Shown here piece after piece: positions 1 through 9,498 of a stretch of 64,000 bases of DNA. Origin of the DNA: Tateyamaria sp. Alg231-49 (lineage in GTDB: Bacteria; Pseudomonadota; Alphaproteobacteria; Rhodobacterales; Rhodobacteraceae); contig NZ_FRFA01000010.1 of NCBI RefSeq assembly GCF_900143535.1, positions 1 through 64,000 of the forward strand. Direction: 5' to 3'. The notes under the pieces are model-generated. The model was given only the letters and a program-made list of their open reading frames with translations, was not told the DNA's origin and ran no database searches. Position 1 is the stretch's first letter. Each line of letters starts with the position of its first letter. The translations under genes were made by a program, and so were the position numbers.

Positions 1-417
1 CTACGTCTCTGGAGAACTGGCTGAATGGTTGCAGGACAAAGGCATGAAGCACTCTCGCGGCGCTCCATATCATCCTCAAACCCAAGGCAAGATCGAAAGG
101 TGGCATCAGACCCTGAAGAACCGCATCCTGCTAGAAAACTACTTCTTACCGGGTGATCTCGAAGCCCAGATCGAAACCTTCGTCGATCATTACAATCACC
201 AACGCTACCATGAAAGCTTGAACAACGTCACGCCCGCCAACGTCTACTTCGGCAGGGACAAAGCCATTCTACAGGAAAGAGAAAGGATCAAACGAAAGAC
301 ACTCGAAGCGCGGCGCTTGCATCACGGACAACGCGCCGCATAATGCAACCAACCAGATGAGCCAAACTCTCTCTTAGTTCAAGCCGCCATTGGTTCCAAA
401 AACCCTGACGACGGACA
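1..417 (+). mobile_element. IS3-family insertion sequence, right-hand part
   Basis: The window opens inside an IS3-type element. The transposase C-terminus stops at 343. About 70 bases later the sequence reads ggttccaaaaaccctgacg acggaca (392-417), ending in CA as expected for a right terminal inverted repeat of this family (its complement begins TGTCCGTCGTCAGG). The left end lies outside the window, so the mate repeat and target duplication cannot be checked. The outer boundary is set by motif resemblance, not by a paired repeat. The element ends only about 95 bases before ybgC. Confidence 0.75.
2..343 (+). CDS. IS3-family transposase (OrfB), C-terminal fragment at window edge
   Basis: The reading frame is open from base 2, so the gene starts before the window. 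The visible 113 residues are the end of the DDE integrase (rve) domain: the GAPYHPQTQGKIERWHQTLKNR stretch carries the last catalytic Glu (E of KIERWH), followed by the FVDHYNHQRYHESL and TPANVYFGR segments typical of IS3 OrfB. It ends in a basic tail (ARRLHHGQRAA). The visible part is not broken, but intactness of the whole element cannot be judged. The TTG at 29 is internal, not a start. Confidence 0.9.
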   Translation, partial: YVSGELAEWLQDKGMKHSRGAPYHPQTQGKIERWHQTLKNRILLENYFLPGDLEAQIETFVDHYNHQRYHESLNNVTPANVYFGRDKAILQERERIKRKTLEARRLHHGQRAA

Positions 418-511
418 AAGTGTCGCAGTCGGTCACGCAAGCGGACAAACGACCAAGAAATCGCCGGTAACATGTCGCAAACTGCTACCAAGCCAAAAAG
501 AAAGCATATAA

Positions 512-913
512 GTGACTGATAATCCTAAGCATTTCTTCCCCGTCACCGTCTACTACGAAGACACCGATATGGCTGGTGTGGTCTACTACGCCAACTATCT
601 GCGCTACATCGAGCGGGCCCGTTCTGAGATCGTGGAGCAGATGGGGGTGGATCAGAATGCCATGCGGGCAAAGGATATTGTGTTTGTCGTGATCCGGGTG
701 GAGGCAGACTATTTGTCCTCAGCACGCATGGGTGACCGCTTAGAGGTCATCACCACGCACCGTGCCGCGAGCCCCGTGCGCTGGACCTTTGATCAGGAAG
801 TGCAGCGTGACGGCACGCCGATCTTTCGCGCACATGTCGTTGCCGTAAGCATGACAACAGGCGGAAAACCCGTCCGACTTCCTGCGGAAATCCGCGCAAC
901 TCTCAAGAAATAA
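512..913 (+). CDS. ybgC: Tol-Pal associated acyl-CoA thioesterase YbgC
   Basis: This is a 133-residue single hotdog-fold thioesterase, the usual first gene of tol-pal operons. The 4HBT motif is clear near the N-terminus: YYEDTDMAGVVYYANYLRY with the catalytic Asp at about residue 19. The family hydrolyses acyl-CoA thioesters at the inner membrane face; its link to Tol-Pal function is by association. The start is GTG at 512, where the conserved N-terminus begins. The Shine-Dalgarno is weak (purine-rich aaaaagaaag upstream). An IS3 end lies 95 bases upstream, so the native promoter or upstream gene has probably been displaced. tolQ follows after 99 bases. Confidence 0.95.
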   Translation: MTDNPKHFFPVTVYYEDTDMAGVVYYANYLRYIERARSEIVEQMGVDQNAMRAKDIVFVVIRVEADYLSSARMGDRLEVITTHRAASPVRWTFDQEVQRDGTPIFRAHVVAVSMTTGGKPVRLPAEIRATLKK

Positions 914-1012
914 GGCGCAAATGACGTCGAAGTGATAGCTTTCCCCTTTCTGCTGGGTTACGTTTGCGCGCAATAAGGTCAAAAAACCGACCGCACAAAA
1001 AAGAGCAGGCAG

Positions 1013-1708
1013 ATGGAAGCAGAAACCTTGGCCCTGGCACAGGAGATTGATTTCTCACTGTGGGGCTTATTCGCACGTGCCACGATTGTCGTGAAGCTGG
1101 TGATGATCATGTTGATCGTCGCCTCGTTCTGGGCGTGGGGCATTATCATTCAAAAACTGATCCTGTATCGCCGCACGCGGGCAGAGGCGGCACACTTTGA
1201 CCGCGCGTTCTGGTCGGGCGAGCCGCTGGATGGGCTGTTTGAACAGATAGGTCCTGACCCGAACGGGGCGGCAGAAAAGGTATTCGCCAGCGGTATGACC
1301 GAATGGCAGCGCTCTCACCGTGATGACGGCGGGCTGATTGCCGGGGCGACCTCGCGGATTGATCGCTCGATGGACGTGGCCATCGCCAAGGAAGCCGAGA
1401 GCCTTCAATCGGGTCTGACAGTCTTGGCGACCGTTGGATCATCGGCGCCCTTTATTGGCCTTTTTGGCACGGTGGTTGGGATCATGAACGCCTTTATCGA
1501 GATTGCAGAACAGCAAAACACTAACCTTGCTGTCGTCGCCCCCGGTATTGCCGAAGCGCTTCTGGCCACTGGTCTTGGCCTACTGGCCGCGATCCCGGCT
1601 GTGATCTTCTACAATAAACTGAGCGCCGACAGCGATCGGATCGTTTCGGGTTACGAGGCTTTTGCAGACGAGTTCGCGACCATTCTCAGCCGCCAGTTGG
1701 ACAGTTAG
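1013..1708 (+). CDS. tolQ: TolQ, proton channel subunit of Tol-Pal
   Basis: A 231-residue MotA/TolQ/ExbB-family inner membrane protein. There are three hydrophobic segments: about residues 24-48 (VVKLVMIMLIVASFWAWG), 135-160 (ending TVVGIMNAFIEIA) and 172-196 (GIAEALLATGLGLLAAIPAV), as expected for TolQ. With TolR it uses the proton-motive force to energise TolA. It is followed after only three bases by tolR, so translation is probably coupled. Length and motif order are normal for the family. Confidence 0.97.
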   Translation: MEAETLALAQEIDFSLWGLFARATIVVKLVMIMLIVASFWAWGIIIQKLILYRRTRAEAAHFDRAFWSGEPLDGLFEQIGPDPNGAAEKVFASGMTEWQRSHRDDGGLIAGATSRIDRSMDVAIAKEAESLQSGLTVLATVGSSAPFIGLFGTVVGIMNAFIEIAEQQNTNLAVVAPGIAEALLATGLGLLAAIPAVIFYNKLSADSDRIVSGYEAFADEFATILSRQLDS

Positions 1709-1711
1709 GCT

Positions 1712-2182
1712 ATGGGCGCGGGCACCATACAAAAAGACGGCGGATCGGGGCGGCGGCGGCGCGGCAAACGTTCGCTGCCTATGTCAGAGATCAACGTGAC
1801 CCCCTTTGTGGACGTTATGCTGGTGTTGCTCATCATCTTCATGGTGGCAGCGCCGCTGTTGACAGTCGGCGTGCCGGTTGAATTACCCAAGACCGCCGCC
1901 GGTGCACTTCCCGCGGATCAGGAAGAACCGCTGACTGTGACCGTTACAGCAACGGGGGCTGTCCAGATCCAAACAACTGAGGTCGAACGCGAGGCCCTCG
2001 TACAGCGCCTGCGTGCCATTGCTGCGGAGCGCGACAGCGATCGCGTGTTCCTGCGCGCAGATGGCGCTGTGCCCTACGCACAGGTGATGGAAGTCATGGG
2101 CGCGCTCAATGCGGGCGGGTTTTCCAACATCGGCCTTGTGACGGATATCGGAGGGCCGGCGCTGGACGGCGAGGGGCAATAA
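1712..2182 (+). CDS. tolR: TolR, proton channel subunit of Tol-Pal
   Basis: A 156-residue ExbD/TolR protein. A basic cytoplasmic N-terminus (GRRRRGKR) precedes the family signature MSEINVTPFVDVMLVLLIIF. The single membrane helix at about residues 33-53 carries the conserved Asp of FVDVMLVLL, which takes part in proton translocation. The rest is the periplasmic domain. It starts three bases after the tolQ stop and is followed three bases later by tolA, fitting a tightly coupled operon. Confidence 0.97.
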   Translation: MGAGTIQKDGGSGRRRRGKRSLPMSEINVTPFVDVMLVLLIIFMVAAPLLTVGVPVELPKTAAGALPADQEEPLTVTVTATGAVQIQTTEVEREALVQRLRAIAAERDSDRVFLRADGAVPYAQVMEVMGALNAGGFSNIGLVTDIGGPALDGEGQ

Positions 2183-2185
2183 TCA

Positions 2186-3268
2186 GTGAACACCGGGCAG
2201 GTCATATCCGGGATCGGCCATGTGGGCCTGATCGGGTGGGTGTTGTTTGGCGGTACCTTTCAATCCGAACCCTTGCCCTTTGAAGTGACCGAGGTGTCTG
2301 TGATTTCGACGGACGCGTTCGAGGCCCTTCTGGCCTCAGGCCCAGAGCCTGACAGCGCAACTGAAGTGGCGCTGCCTGTGCAGCCGGATGTGGCGCCTGA
2401 CCCAGTCGAAACACCTGCGCCCGAAGAGGCGGTGGTGACAGAGACACCAACCCCGACTGAACCACCAGAGCCAGAAGCCCTACCCGAACCACCTGCGCCT
2501 GATCCCGAACCCGAGATTACAGATGTCTCGCCCGAACAGCCTCAACCACAGGAACAGGCTGCGCTTGTGCCCGAGGTCGCACCCCGGCCCATCCCGCGCC
2601 CATCCGAGCGCATCGCGCCCGAGGCTGTAGCCCCGCCACCTGACGATGTAGCCCCCGATGAAGTCGAACAAGAGGCTGTCACCGAAGACGAAGGCGCCGA
2701 TACGCAAGCCGAAGAACAAGAAGCGACAGCCCCCGAGGAAGCCGCAACCGAGATCGTGACTGAGGCCGAGGAACCATCGGGCGCGCCAGCGACTTCGATC
2801 CGTCCGCCTTCTAATCGTCCGAGCGCCCCTGTACGCAGCGCTGAACCCGCGCCCGAAACATCTGCACCCGCTGAGACCGAAGACGCAGTCAACGACGCCC
2901 TGCGCGAAGCTTTGGGCGGCGGAGAAGAGCAAATACCGACGGGGCCGCCGCTGACGTCTGGCGAGAAGGACTCGCTACGCGTCGCCGTTTCTAGCTGTTG
3001 GAACGTAGGTTCTCTGTCGACCGAGGCACTGGGGACCACTGTGGTGGTAACGGTGGATATGACACCTGACGGCAAGCCGGTGAACAGTTCGATCCGCCTT
3101 GCGTCCAGCTCAGGCGGGTCTGCCGGTGCGGCCAAACAGGCGTTTGAAGCTGCGCGGCGCGCGATTATCCGCTGCACCCGCGACGGTTATGGATTACCGG
3201 CCGAAAAATACGGTCAATGGAAAGAAATCGAGATGACGTTCAATCCCGAAAGGATGCGTATCAAATGA
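2186..3268 (+). CDS. tolA: TolA-like envelope-spanning protein
   Basis: A 360-residue protein in the TolA position. An N-terminal membrane anchor (about residues 7-27) is followed by a long low-complexity periplasmic spacer (about 50-235) made of Pro, Glu, Ala and Val. The C-terminal domain (about 250-360) carries [11 protein letters not shown] and the ARRAIIRC segment, resembling the TolA/TonB C-terminal fold that contacts Pal and TolB. The spacer is acidic and Pro-rich, unlike the Ala/Lys-rich helix of E. coli TolA. The start is GTG at 2186, three bases after tolR. Its stop overlaps the tolB start by four bases (ATGA). Confidence 0.93.
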   Translation: MNTGQVISGIGHVGLIGWVLFGGTFQSEPLPFEVTEVSVISTDAFEALLASGPEPDSATEVALPVQPDVAPDPVETPAPEEAVVTETPTPTEPPEPEALPEPPAPDPEPEITDVSPEQPQPQEQAALVPEVAPRPIPRPSERIAPEAVAPPPDDVAPDEVEQEAVTEDEGADTQAEEQEATAPEEAATEIVTEAEEPSGAPATSIRPPSNRPSAPVRSAEPAPETSAPAETEDAVNDALREALGGGEEQIPTGPPLTSGEKDSLRVAVSSCWNVGSLSTEALGTTVVVTVDMTPDGKPVNSSIRLASSSGGSAGAAKQAFEAARRAIIRCTRDGYGLPAEKYGQWKEIEMTFNPERMRIK

Positions 3269-4593
3269 TGTATCGTGTGCTCTGTGCGCTGGTCGGCGTG
3301 TGCCTGACCGCCCTTATCCCGACCTTGGCAATCGCCCAAAGCGGTCCCTTGCGGATCGAAATCACCGAAGGGGTGATCGAACCCTTGCCCGTCGCCGTAC
3401 CCGACCTTGTGGCAGAAACCGCGGGCAGCGCCGAGATGGGCGCGCAACTTTCCCGTGTGATTGCCGCCGATCTGATCGGCACCGGACTGTTTCGCGAATT
3501 GCCAAGCAGTGCCTTCATCAGTCAGGTCACAGATTTTGGTGCACCCGTTCAGTATGCCGACTGGAAGGCGATCAATGCACAAGCGCTTGTGACGGGCGCG
3601 GTGAGCGTTCAAGGCAATCAGATCAACGTAAAATTCCGCCTCTATGATGTATTCTCCGGCGCAGAACTAGGCTCCGGGTTGCAATTCGCGGGCACGACGG
3701 ATGGGTGGCGGCGCATCGCACACAAAGTGGCAGACGTCGTCTACTCGCGCATCACCGGCGAGAGCGGCTATTTTGACAGCCGTGTCGTCTATGTCAGCGA
3801 AACCGGTCCCAAAGATAACCGTCGCAAGCGGCTTGCAGTCATGGATTATGACGGTGCCAACGTGCAGTACTTGACCGGCAGCGACGACATCGTGCTGGCT
3901 CCACGTTTTTCCAAGGCTGGCGACCGGGTGCTTTATACCAGTTATGAAACCGGCTTCCCGCGTATCTATGTGCTCGACGTCGGATCGGTCCAACGACGTG
4001 TGCTTGAAAACAACCAAGGCACGATGAGCTTTGCCCCCCGCTTTGCGCCGGATGGTCAAACGGTAGTTTATTCGATCAGTCAGGGCAGCAACACAGATAT
4101 TCATTCCATGAACATCAACTCGGGCGTGACACAGCGGCTGACCAATACGCCCGCCATTGAAACGGCGCCAAGCTTCAGCCCTGATGGCGCGCGCATTGTG
4201 TTTGAAAGCGACCGGTCCGGCTCGCAACAGCTTTATGTGATGTCCGCTAGCGGAGGGCAGGCCACCCGCATCTCCTTTGGCGAGGGGCGTTATGGGACGC
4301 CCGTATGGTCGCCGCGTGGCGACTTGATTGCCTTCACCAAGCAGTCCAAAGGCCGGTTCCATATCGGTGTGATGCGTGTTGACGGCAGCGAAGAACGCCT
4401 TTTGACAGCGTCCTTCTTGGATGAGGGGCCCACATGGTCGCCCAATGGCCGAGTGATTATGTTCGCCCGCGAAACCCAAGGTGCTGGTGGCCGTTCAACC
4501 TTGTACTCTGTGGACATAACGGGACGGAACCTCAGGCCCGTGCGCACCCCCGAAGGCGGTTCCGACCCGTCCTGGGGGCCATTGCAACCCTAA
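3265..4593 (+). CDS. tolB: TolB, periplasmic beta-propeller of Tol-Pal
   Basis: 442 residues. ATG at 3265 is chosen because it overlaps the tolA stop as ATGA and directly precedes a signal peptide (basic-poor hydrophobic core, cleavage after TLAIAQ); an in-frame upstream start at 3217 would lie inside tolA. The N-terminal domain (about 25-165) is followed by a WD40-like/PD40 propeller with repeated FSPDG-type motifs ([48 protein letters not shown]). TolB binds Pal and TolA in the periplasm. Confidence 0.97.
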   Translation: MMYRVLCALVGVCLTALIPTLAIAQSGPLRIEITEGVIEPLPVAVPDLVAETAGSAEMGAQLSRVIAADLIGTGLFRELPSSAFISQVTDFGAPVQYADWKAINAQALVTGAVSVQGNQINVKFRLYDVFSGAELGSGLQFAGTTDGWRRIAHKVADVVYSRITGESGYFDSRVVYVSETGPKDNRRKRLAVMDYDGANVQYLTGSDDIVLAPRFSKAGDRVLYTSYETGFPRIYVLDVGSVQRRVLENNQGTMSFAPRFAPDGQTVVYSISQGSNTDIHSMNINSGVTQRLTNTPAIETAPSFSPDGARIVFESDRSGSQQLYVMSASGGQATRISFGEGRYGTPVWSPRGDLIAFTKQSKGRFHIGVMRVDGSEERLLTASFLDEGPTWSPNGRVIMFARETQGAGGRSTLYSVDITGRNLRPVRTPEGGSDPSWGPLQP

Positions 4594-4697
4594 GGGAACA
4601 CCCTTCATCCGCGCATTTTCATGTGCGCCCGTTCGTGATAAGACTGAACATAATGACCAAGAAATTTGGCGACATAACCCAAGAGAGGCCCGAGCCA

Positions 4698-5207
4698 ATG
4701 AAACTGAAATCTTCCTTGCTGATGCTGTGTGCCGCGCTGAGCGTGGCAGCCTGTACAGACCCCAACCGCTTTGGCGGTGGTGATGATGCGCTTGCCACTG
4801 GTGCAAACGGCGCCGTCGCAGGCAGTGCGTCTGATCCATCCTCACCTGCTTATTTCAAGCAAGCGATCGGCGATCGGGTGCTGTTTGCCATCGATCAGTC
4901 CACGCTGACACCAGAAGGGCGCGCAACGCTCGATGGGCAGGCTGTCTGGTTGTTGCAAAACGCCGACTTCACCGCTGTGATTGAAGGGCATGCCGACGAA
5001 CAGGGCACGCGGGAATACAACCTCGCCCTTGGTGCACGACGCGCAGATGCCGCCCGTGCCTATCTGGTGACCCAAGGGGTTCAGGCAAGCCGTCTGCAAG
5101 TCGTGAGCTACGGCAAAGAACGTCCGATTGAGATTTGCAGTGATGAGACTTGTTACGCCAAGAACCGCCGTGCGGTAACGGTGCTTGCCGGTGGGCTGAG
5201 CAGCTAA
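4698..5207 (+). CDS. pal: Pal, peptidoglycan-associated lipoprotein
   Basis: 169 residues. The start at 4698 gives MKLKSSLLMLCAALSVAAC, a type II signal peptide with lipobox SVAAC. Other in-frame starts further upstream would add a nonsense extension overlapping tolB. The C-terminal OmpA-like domain (about 55-165) has the peptidoglycan-binding pattern EGHADEQGTREYNLALGARR. Pal is anchored in the outer membrane and binds the wall. The roughly 100-base gap after tolB leaves room for a separate promoter, which I could not identify with confidence. Confidence 0.97.
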   Translation: MKLKSSLLMLCAALSVAACTDPNRFGGGDDALATGANGAVAGSASDPSSPAYFKQAIGDRVLFAIDQSTLTPEGRATLDGQAVWLLQNADFTAVIEGHADEQGTREYNLALGARRADAARAYLVTQGVQASRLQVVSYGKERPIEICSDETCYAKNRRAVTVLAGGLSS

Positions 5208-5241
5208 AACGGAAGCAATGACGAAAGAGGGGTGCGCGGTG

Positions 5242-6060
5242 ATGCGGTGGATTTCAGGTCTGGTTCTGGCCGTGGGGATGTCTTTCCCGCACGGTGCAAT
5301 GGCACAGGATGATGCCACGCTTGCTGACATTCGGCAGGAACTCACTGTTTTGTATGTCGAGGTACAGCGCCTCAAGCGCGAGCTTTCAACGACGGGCGGG
5401 ACCGCGCCGAATGTCGGCTCAGGTGACACCTTTGACCGCATCGCAGCCATTGAAAGCGAATTGCAGCGACTGACCGGTAAAAGCGAGGAGCTGGAATTTC
5501 GCATTGGTCGCGTGATTGAGGATGGCACCAACCGGATTGGCGATCTGGAGTTTCGTCTGTGCGAGTTGGAAAGTGGCTGTGACATTGGAAGCCTTGGGGA
5601 CACGCCCTCGCTAGGCGGGGGCGCTGGCGCACCTGTGACAGGGCCGGCACCGACACCGCAACCCGAAACACAACTGGCTGCAAACGAGCAAGCGGATTTC
5701 GAGCGGGCGCAAGAGGCGCTTGCTGCGCGTGACTTTCGCTCCGCCGCGGACCAGTTTGCGACCTTTAACGAGACCTACCCCGGCGGCCCCCTCGCAATAG
5801 AGGCTACGCTACGACGTGGCGAAGCGCTTGAAGGGTTGGGGGACGTGCGCGAGGGCGCGCGTGCTTATCTTGGCGCTTTTACGATGGACCAAACGGGGCC
5901 TATGGCAGCTGAGGCACTGTATCTGCTTGGCAATGCGCTTGGACGGCTTGGTCAGTCCGCTGAGGCGTGCGTGACACTGAGCGAGGTTGGCGTGCGTTTT
6001 CCCGGGGCCGCCGCGGTCTCGGAAGCTGAGGCCGCCATGCGCAACCTGAGCTGTTCCTAA
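5242..6060 (+). CDS. cpoB: CpoB/YbgF, Tol-Pal cell division coordinator
   Basis: 272 residues from ATG 5242. A purine-rich stretch (gaaagagggg) precedes it and the signal peptide MRWISGLVLAVGMSFPHGAMAQ begins there; GTG 5239 and ATG 5218 are in-frame alternatives. After the signal comes a coiled-coil segment (about 30-100: LADIRQELTVLYVEVQRLKREL and ELQRLTGKSEELEFRIGRV), then a Pro/Thr linker and a C-terminal TPR region (about 150-270). This is the CpoB plan, linking outer-membrane constriction to peptidoglycan synthesis. It lies between pal and tilS as in other rhodobacters. Confidence 0.93.
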   Translation: MRWISGLVLAVGMSFPHGAMAQDDATLADIRQELTVLYVEVQRLKRELSTTGGTAPNVGSGDTFDRIAAIESELQRLTGKSEELEFRIGRVIEDGTNRIGDLEFRLCELESGCDIGSLGDTPSLGGGAGAPVTGPAPTPQPETQLAANEQADFERAQEALAARDFRSAADQFATFNETYPGGPLAIEATLRRGEALEGLGDVREGARAYLGAFTMDQTGPMAAEALYLLGNALGRLGQSAEACVTLSEVGVRFPGAAAVSEAEAAMRNLSCS

Positions 6061-6063
6061 AGA

Positions 6064-7311
6064 ATGCTCGGCCCCCTGGTCGCTGGAATCGAGGCCCTTT
6101 TTTCAGGTCAGTTGCCAGAACGGATGGGGGTTGCAGTGTCCGGGGGAGGCGATTCTGTCGCACTTCTCGCGGCGCTGGTCGAGTTCACGAAGTCCAACGA
6201 CATCGAACTACACGTCATCACCGTTGATCATGGCCTGCGCCCTGAAACAAAGCACGAGATTGCACTGGTCACTGACTTGTGTGCCCGATGGGACCTGCCG
6301 CACCACGTTGAATTCTGGACCGGTTGGCGGGGTGACGGAAACCTACAGGCTGCAGCGCGGAACGCGCGCTATGGTCTGATTGCAGATTGGGCCTACGGCA
6401 ACCAGATCACCCATGTGGCGCTTGGGCACACGGCGGATGATCAGGCTGAAACATTTCTAATGCGTCTTGCCCGTGGGGCCGGGGTGGACGGTCTGAGCGC
6501 GATGTCTCCACGCCGTGTGCAGGATGGGATCACATGGGTGCGCCCCTTTCTGCGCCTCGAACGCTCTGCCCTGCGCACATTTTTGCGGGCCGCCCAGATC
6601 GACTGGTGCGAAGACCCCAGCAATGAGAACCGTGATTTCGAACGTATCCGGGTGCGTGATGCGTTGACGGTTTTGAGTAGCCTTGGGGTGCATGCCAATA
6701 CTCTGGCGGATGTCGCTCAAAACATGTCGCGCGCGCGTGAGGCATTGGACTGGCAGACATTTTTGGCGGCGCAGGACGCTGCTACGCTTGCGTATGGGGC
6801 CATCGCCATCGAACGGGGCAAGTTTCGGATGCTGCCCGAAGAAATTGGTCGCCGCCTGATCGTGCACGCCATTACGTGGATTGCGCAAAGCGCCTACCCG
6901 CCGCGCCGCGACGCGGTCGCCCGAGTGTTGGAAGCGGTGTGTGCCGGCAGCGGCGCCACCCTTGAGGGGTGTCAGGTGTTGGTAGAACGCGATGTCATCT
7001 GGGTTTTTCGCGAACTGAACGTCTTGCAGGACGTGAGTTGCGAAGTGGGGGACATGTGGGATGATCGCTGGTTGGTCACCGGGCCAGAGGATGATCCCGA
7101 TATCGAGGTGCGCGCCTTGGGGACCGAGCCGCTTTCTGACATTCCAAACTGGCGCGAATTGGGCCTTCCGCGCTCAGCCCTCGCCGTGACGCCGTCTGTG
7201 TGGTATGATGATCGCATGATTGCTGCGCCTGTCGTGCAACACGATCCAGAGTGGGTCGCGGAGCTTGACGGCGGGCAAGATGCCTTTTTTGCCGCACTAT
7301 TATCGCATTGA
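6064..7311 (+). CDS. tilS: tRNA(Ile)-lysidine synthase TilS
   Basis: 415 residues. The N-terminal PP-loop ATPase carries the ATP-binding motif VAVSGGGDSVALLAAL (about 21-36) and the conserved LGHTADDQAETFLMRLARG (about 120-139). TilS attaches lysine to C34 of the AUA-reading tRNA(Ile), which makes it essential. The C-terminal part is divergent, as is common in alphaproteobacteria. It starts three bases after cpoB and is followed 78 bases later by ftsH, the widely conserved tilS-ftsH arrangement. Confidence 0.96.
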   Translation: MLGPLVAGIEALFSGQLPERMGVAVSGGGDSVALLAALVEFTKSNDIELHVITVDHGLRPETKHEIALVTDLCARWDLPHHVEFWTGWRGDGNLQAAARNARYGLIADWAYGNQITHVALGHTADDQAETFLMRLARGAGVDGLSAMSPRRVQDGITWVRPFLRLERSALRTFLRAAQIDWCEDPSNENRDFERIRVRDALTVLSSLGVHANTLADVAQNMSRAREALDWQTFLAAQDAATLAYGAIAIERGKFRMLPEEIGRRLIVHAITWIAQSAYPPRRDAVARVLEAVCAGSGATLEGCQVLVERDVIWVFRELNVLQDVSCEVGDMWDDRWLVTGPEDDPDIEVRALGTEPLSDIPNWRELGLPRSALAVTPSVWYDDRMIAAPVVQHDPEWVAELDGGQDAFFAALLSH

Positions 7312-7389
7312 ACCTCGCGATATCCTCTCTATCTTAAGACCAACGCCGTAGGGAGCGCCCATACGGCAAGATGTATCAGGAGATTTTCC

Positions 7390-9309
7390 TTGGGAAACGC
7401 ACGTAATATCGCCTTTTGGGTGGTTTTGTTTTTGCTGATCTTGGCTCTGTTCAACCTGTTTGGTGGGTCGGGCAACACACTTCAAAGCCGTGAAGTCAGC
7501 TATTCCGAGTTTGTAAGTGCGGTTGAGGACGGATCTGTCAGCAACGTCACATTGGACGGTGAGCAAGTACGGTTCCGCCGTGGCGCCGAAGACTTCGTCA
7601 CGATCAAACCCGAAGATGCCGCCGTCACCGACCTGTTGATCGAAAACAGCATACCGGTACGTGCCGAACAGCAACAACAGTCTGGCTTTCAGACATTCCT
7701 TGTTTCGCTGTTGCCCTTCCTGCTGCTGATCGGTGTCTGGGTCTATTTCATGAACCGGATGCAGGGTGGCGGCAAAGGTGGCGCCATGGGCTTTGGGAAA
7801 TCCAAGGCAAAGATGCTGACGGAAAAGCATGGGCGCGTGACGTTTGACGACGTTGCCGGCATTGACGAGGCCAAGGAAGAGCTTGAAGAAATCGTTGAGT
7901 TTCTGCGCAACCCGCAGAAATTCTCGCGCCTTGGCGGCAAGATCCCAAAAGGTGCTTTGCTTGTCGGCCCTCCGGGTACTGGTAAGACACTGCTTGCGCG
8001 CGCGATTGCGGGCGAGGCGGGCGTGCCTTTCTTCACTATCTCCGGCTCTGACTTTGTAGAAATGTTTGTCGGCGTGGGGGCATCCCGCGTGCGCGACATG
8101 TTCGAGCAAGCCAAGAAAAACGCGCCCTGCATCGTGTTCATCGACGAAATTGACGCTGTTGGTCGCCATCGTGGCGCGGGCTATGGCGGCGGCAATGACG
8201 AACGTGAGCAGACACTCAACCAATTGCTGGTGGAAATGGACGGTTTTGAGGCCAACGAAGGCGTGATCATCATCGCGGCCACCAACCGTAAGGATGTGTT
8301 GGACCCCGCGCTTTTGCGCCCGGGCCGCTTTGACCGTCAGGTGACCGTTGGCAATCCCGACATCAAGGGCCGCGAAAAGATCTTGGGCGTACATGCGCGC
8401 AAGACGCCACTCGGACCTGACGTTGATCTGCGCATTATCGCGCGCGGTACCCCCGGGTTCTCGGGGGCGGACCTTGCGAACTTGGTGAACGAAGCAGCAT
8501 TGATGGCCGCGCGTATTGGGCGTCGTTTCGTAACAATGATCGATTTCGAGAGCGCGAAAGACAAAGTGATGATGGGCCCCGAACGGCGCTCCATGGTCAT
8601 GACGGCCGCGCAAAAAGAGATGACGGCTTATCACGAGGCGGGTCACGCCTTGGTTGGTATGAAGCTGCCCAAGTGTGATCCGGTCTACAAGGCGACGATC
8701 ATTCCGCGTGGGGGTGCCTTGGGCATGGTGATGAGCCTGCCCGAAATTGATCGCCTCAACATGTTCAAGGACGAATGCCACCAGCGTCTCGCTATGACGA
8801 TGGCGGGCAAGGCAGCCGAGATTCACAAGTATGGACCCGACTCCGTTTCGAACGGCCCTGCCGGCGACATCATGCAAGCCAGTGGATTGGCGCGTGCGAT
8901 GGTGTTGCAATGGGGCATGTCGGACAAGGTAGGTAACATCGACTATTCCGAAGCGGCCCAAGGCTATCAAGGCAACACAGCTGGCTTTTCGGTTTCGGCC
9001 AACACCAAGGAAACGGTCGAACAAGAAGTTCAGAAGTTCATTCAGGACGGCTATGACTGGGCGCTGAAGATCATCACTGAGAACGAGGAAGAATTTGAGC
9101 GTCTGGCCCAAGGCCTGCTCGAGTACGAAACCCTCACGGGCGAAGAGATCGAGCGTGTGATGCGCGGCGAACCACCCCATAGCCCGGACGATGAAGATGG
9201 TGGATCGAAGGTCGAAGAGGAAAAACCGAGCCTGACGGCAATCCCAAAGGCCAAAAAGAAATCTGGCCCCTCTGGTGATGGCGGGATGGAGCCTGAGCCA
9301 AGCACCTGA
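7390..9309 (+). CDS. ftsH: FtsH, ATP-dependent zinc metalloprotease
   Basis: 639 residues. The start is TTG 7390, supported by a Shine-Dalgarno AGGAG seven bases upstream and by homology from MGNARN on. Two membrane helices (about 6-23 and 103-122) flank a periplasmic domain. The AAA+ module has Walker A GPPGTGKT (about 196), Walker B IVFIDEID (about 249) and a second-region-of-homology stretch. The protease domain has the zinc motif HEAGH (about 415). The C-terminus ends in a charged tail. FtsH degrades misfolded and regulatory membrane proteins. A terminator follows directly. Confidence 0.98.
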   Translation: MGNARNIAFWVVLFLLILALFNLFGGSGNTLQSREVSYSEFVSAVEDGSVSNVTLDGEQVRFRRGAEDFVTIKPEDAAVTDLLIENSIPVRAEQQQQSGFQTFLVSLLPFLLLIGVWVYFMNRMQGGGKGGAMGFGKSKAKMLTEKHGRVTFDDVAGIDEAKEELEEIVEFLRNPQKFSRLGGKIPKGALLVGPPGTGKTLLARAIAGEAGVPFFTISGSDFVEMFVGVGASRVRDMFEQAKKNAPCIVFIDEIDAVGRHRGAGYGGGNDEREQTLNQLLVEMDGFEANEGVIIIAATNRKDVLDPALLRPGRFDRQVTVGNPDIKGREKILGVHARKTPLGPDVDLRIIARGTPGFSGADLANLVNEAALMAARIGRRFVTMIDFESAKDKVMMGPERRSMVMTAAQKEMTAYHEAGHALVGMKLPKCDPVYKATIIPRGGALGMVMSLPEIDRLNMFKDECHQRLAMTMAGKAAEIHKYGPDSVSNGPAGDIMQASGLARAMVLQWGMSDKVGNIDYSEAAQGYQGNTAGFSVSANTKETVEQEVQKFIQDGYDWALKIITENEEEFERLAQGLLEYETLTGEEIERVMRGEPPHSPDDEDGGSKVEEEKPSLTAIPKAKKKSGPSGDGGMEPEPST

Positions 9310-9333
9310 ACCGATTGACCAAGACTGAAGAAT

Positions 9334-9360
9334 AGCCCGCCGGTTCCGGCGGGCTTTTTT
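9334..9360 (+). terminator. Rho-independent terminator after ftsH
   Basis: A perfect inverted repeat, agcccgccgg and ccggcgggct with a TT centre, is followed directly by a run of T. It lies 25 bases after the ftsH stop and closes the tol-tilS-ftsH transcript. Confidence 0.93.
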
Positions 9361-9498
9361 ATTGGGCAATTGCTCAGGCCAAGGCGTAGAAGCACGGCTT
9401 TGATGCATCACGGGCTTTGAAGTACTGCTCACAATTTGTCATTGGTGTCTGGCGCACTGATCGACATAGAAATGCGCTCAACATGAAGGAGAGCCAGA

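Noticed and set aside
4434-4697. N-terminal extension of pal
   Set aside because: The extra 88 codons overlap tolB and would bury the lipoprotein signal peptide; the lipobox fixes the start at 4698.
7300-9432. 710-codon minus-strand open frame opposite ftsH
   Set aside because: It lies antisense to a clear ftsH gene, has no recognisable domain, and its His/Arg-rich composition is that of a mirror frame.
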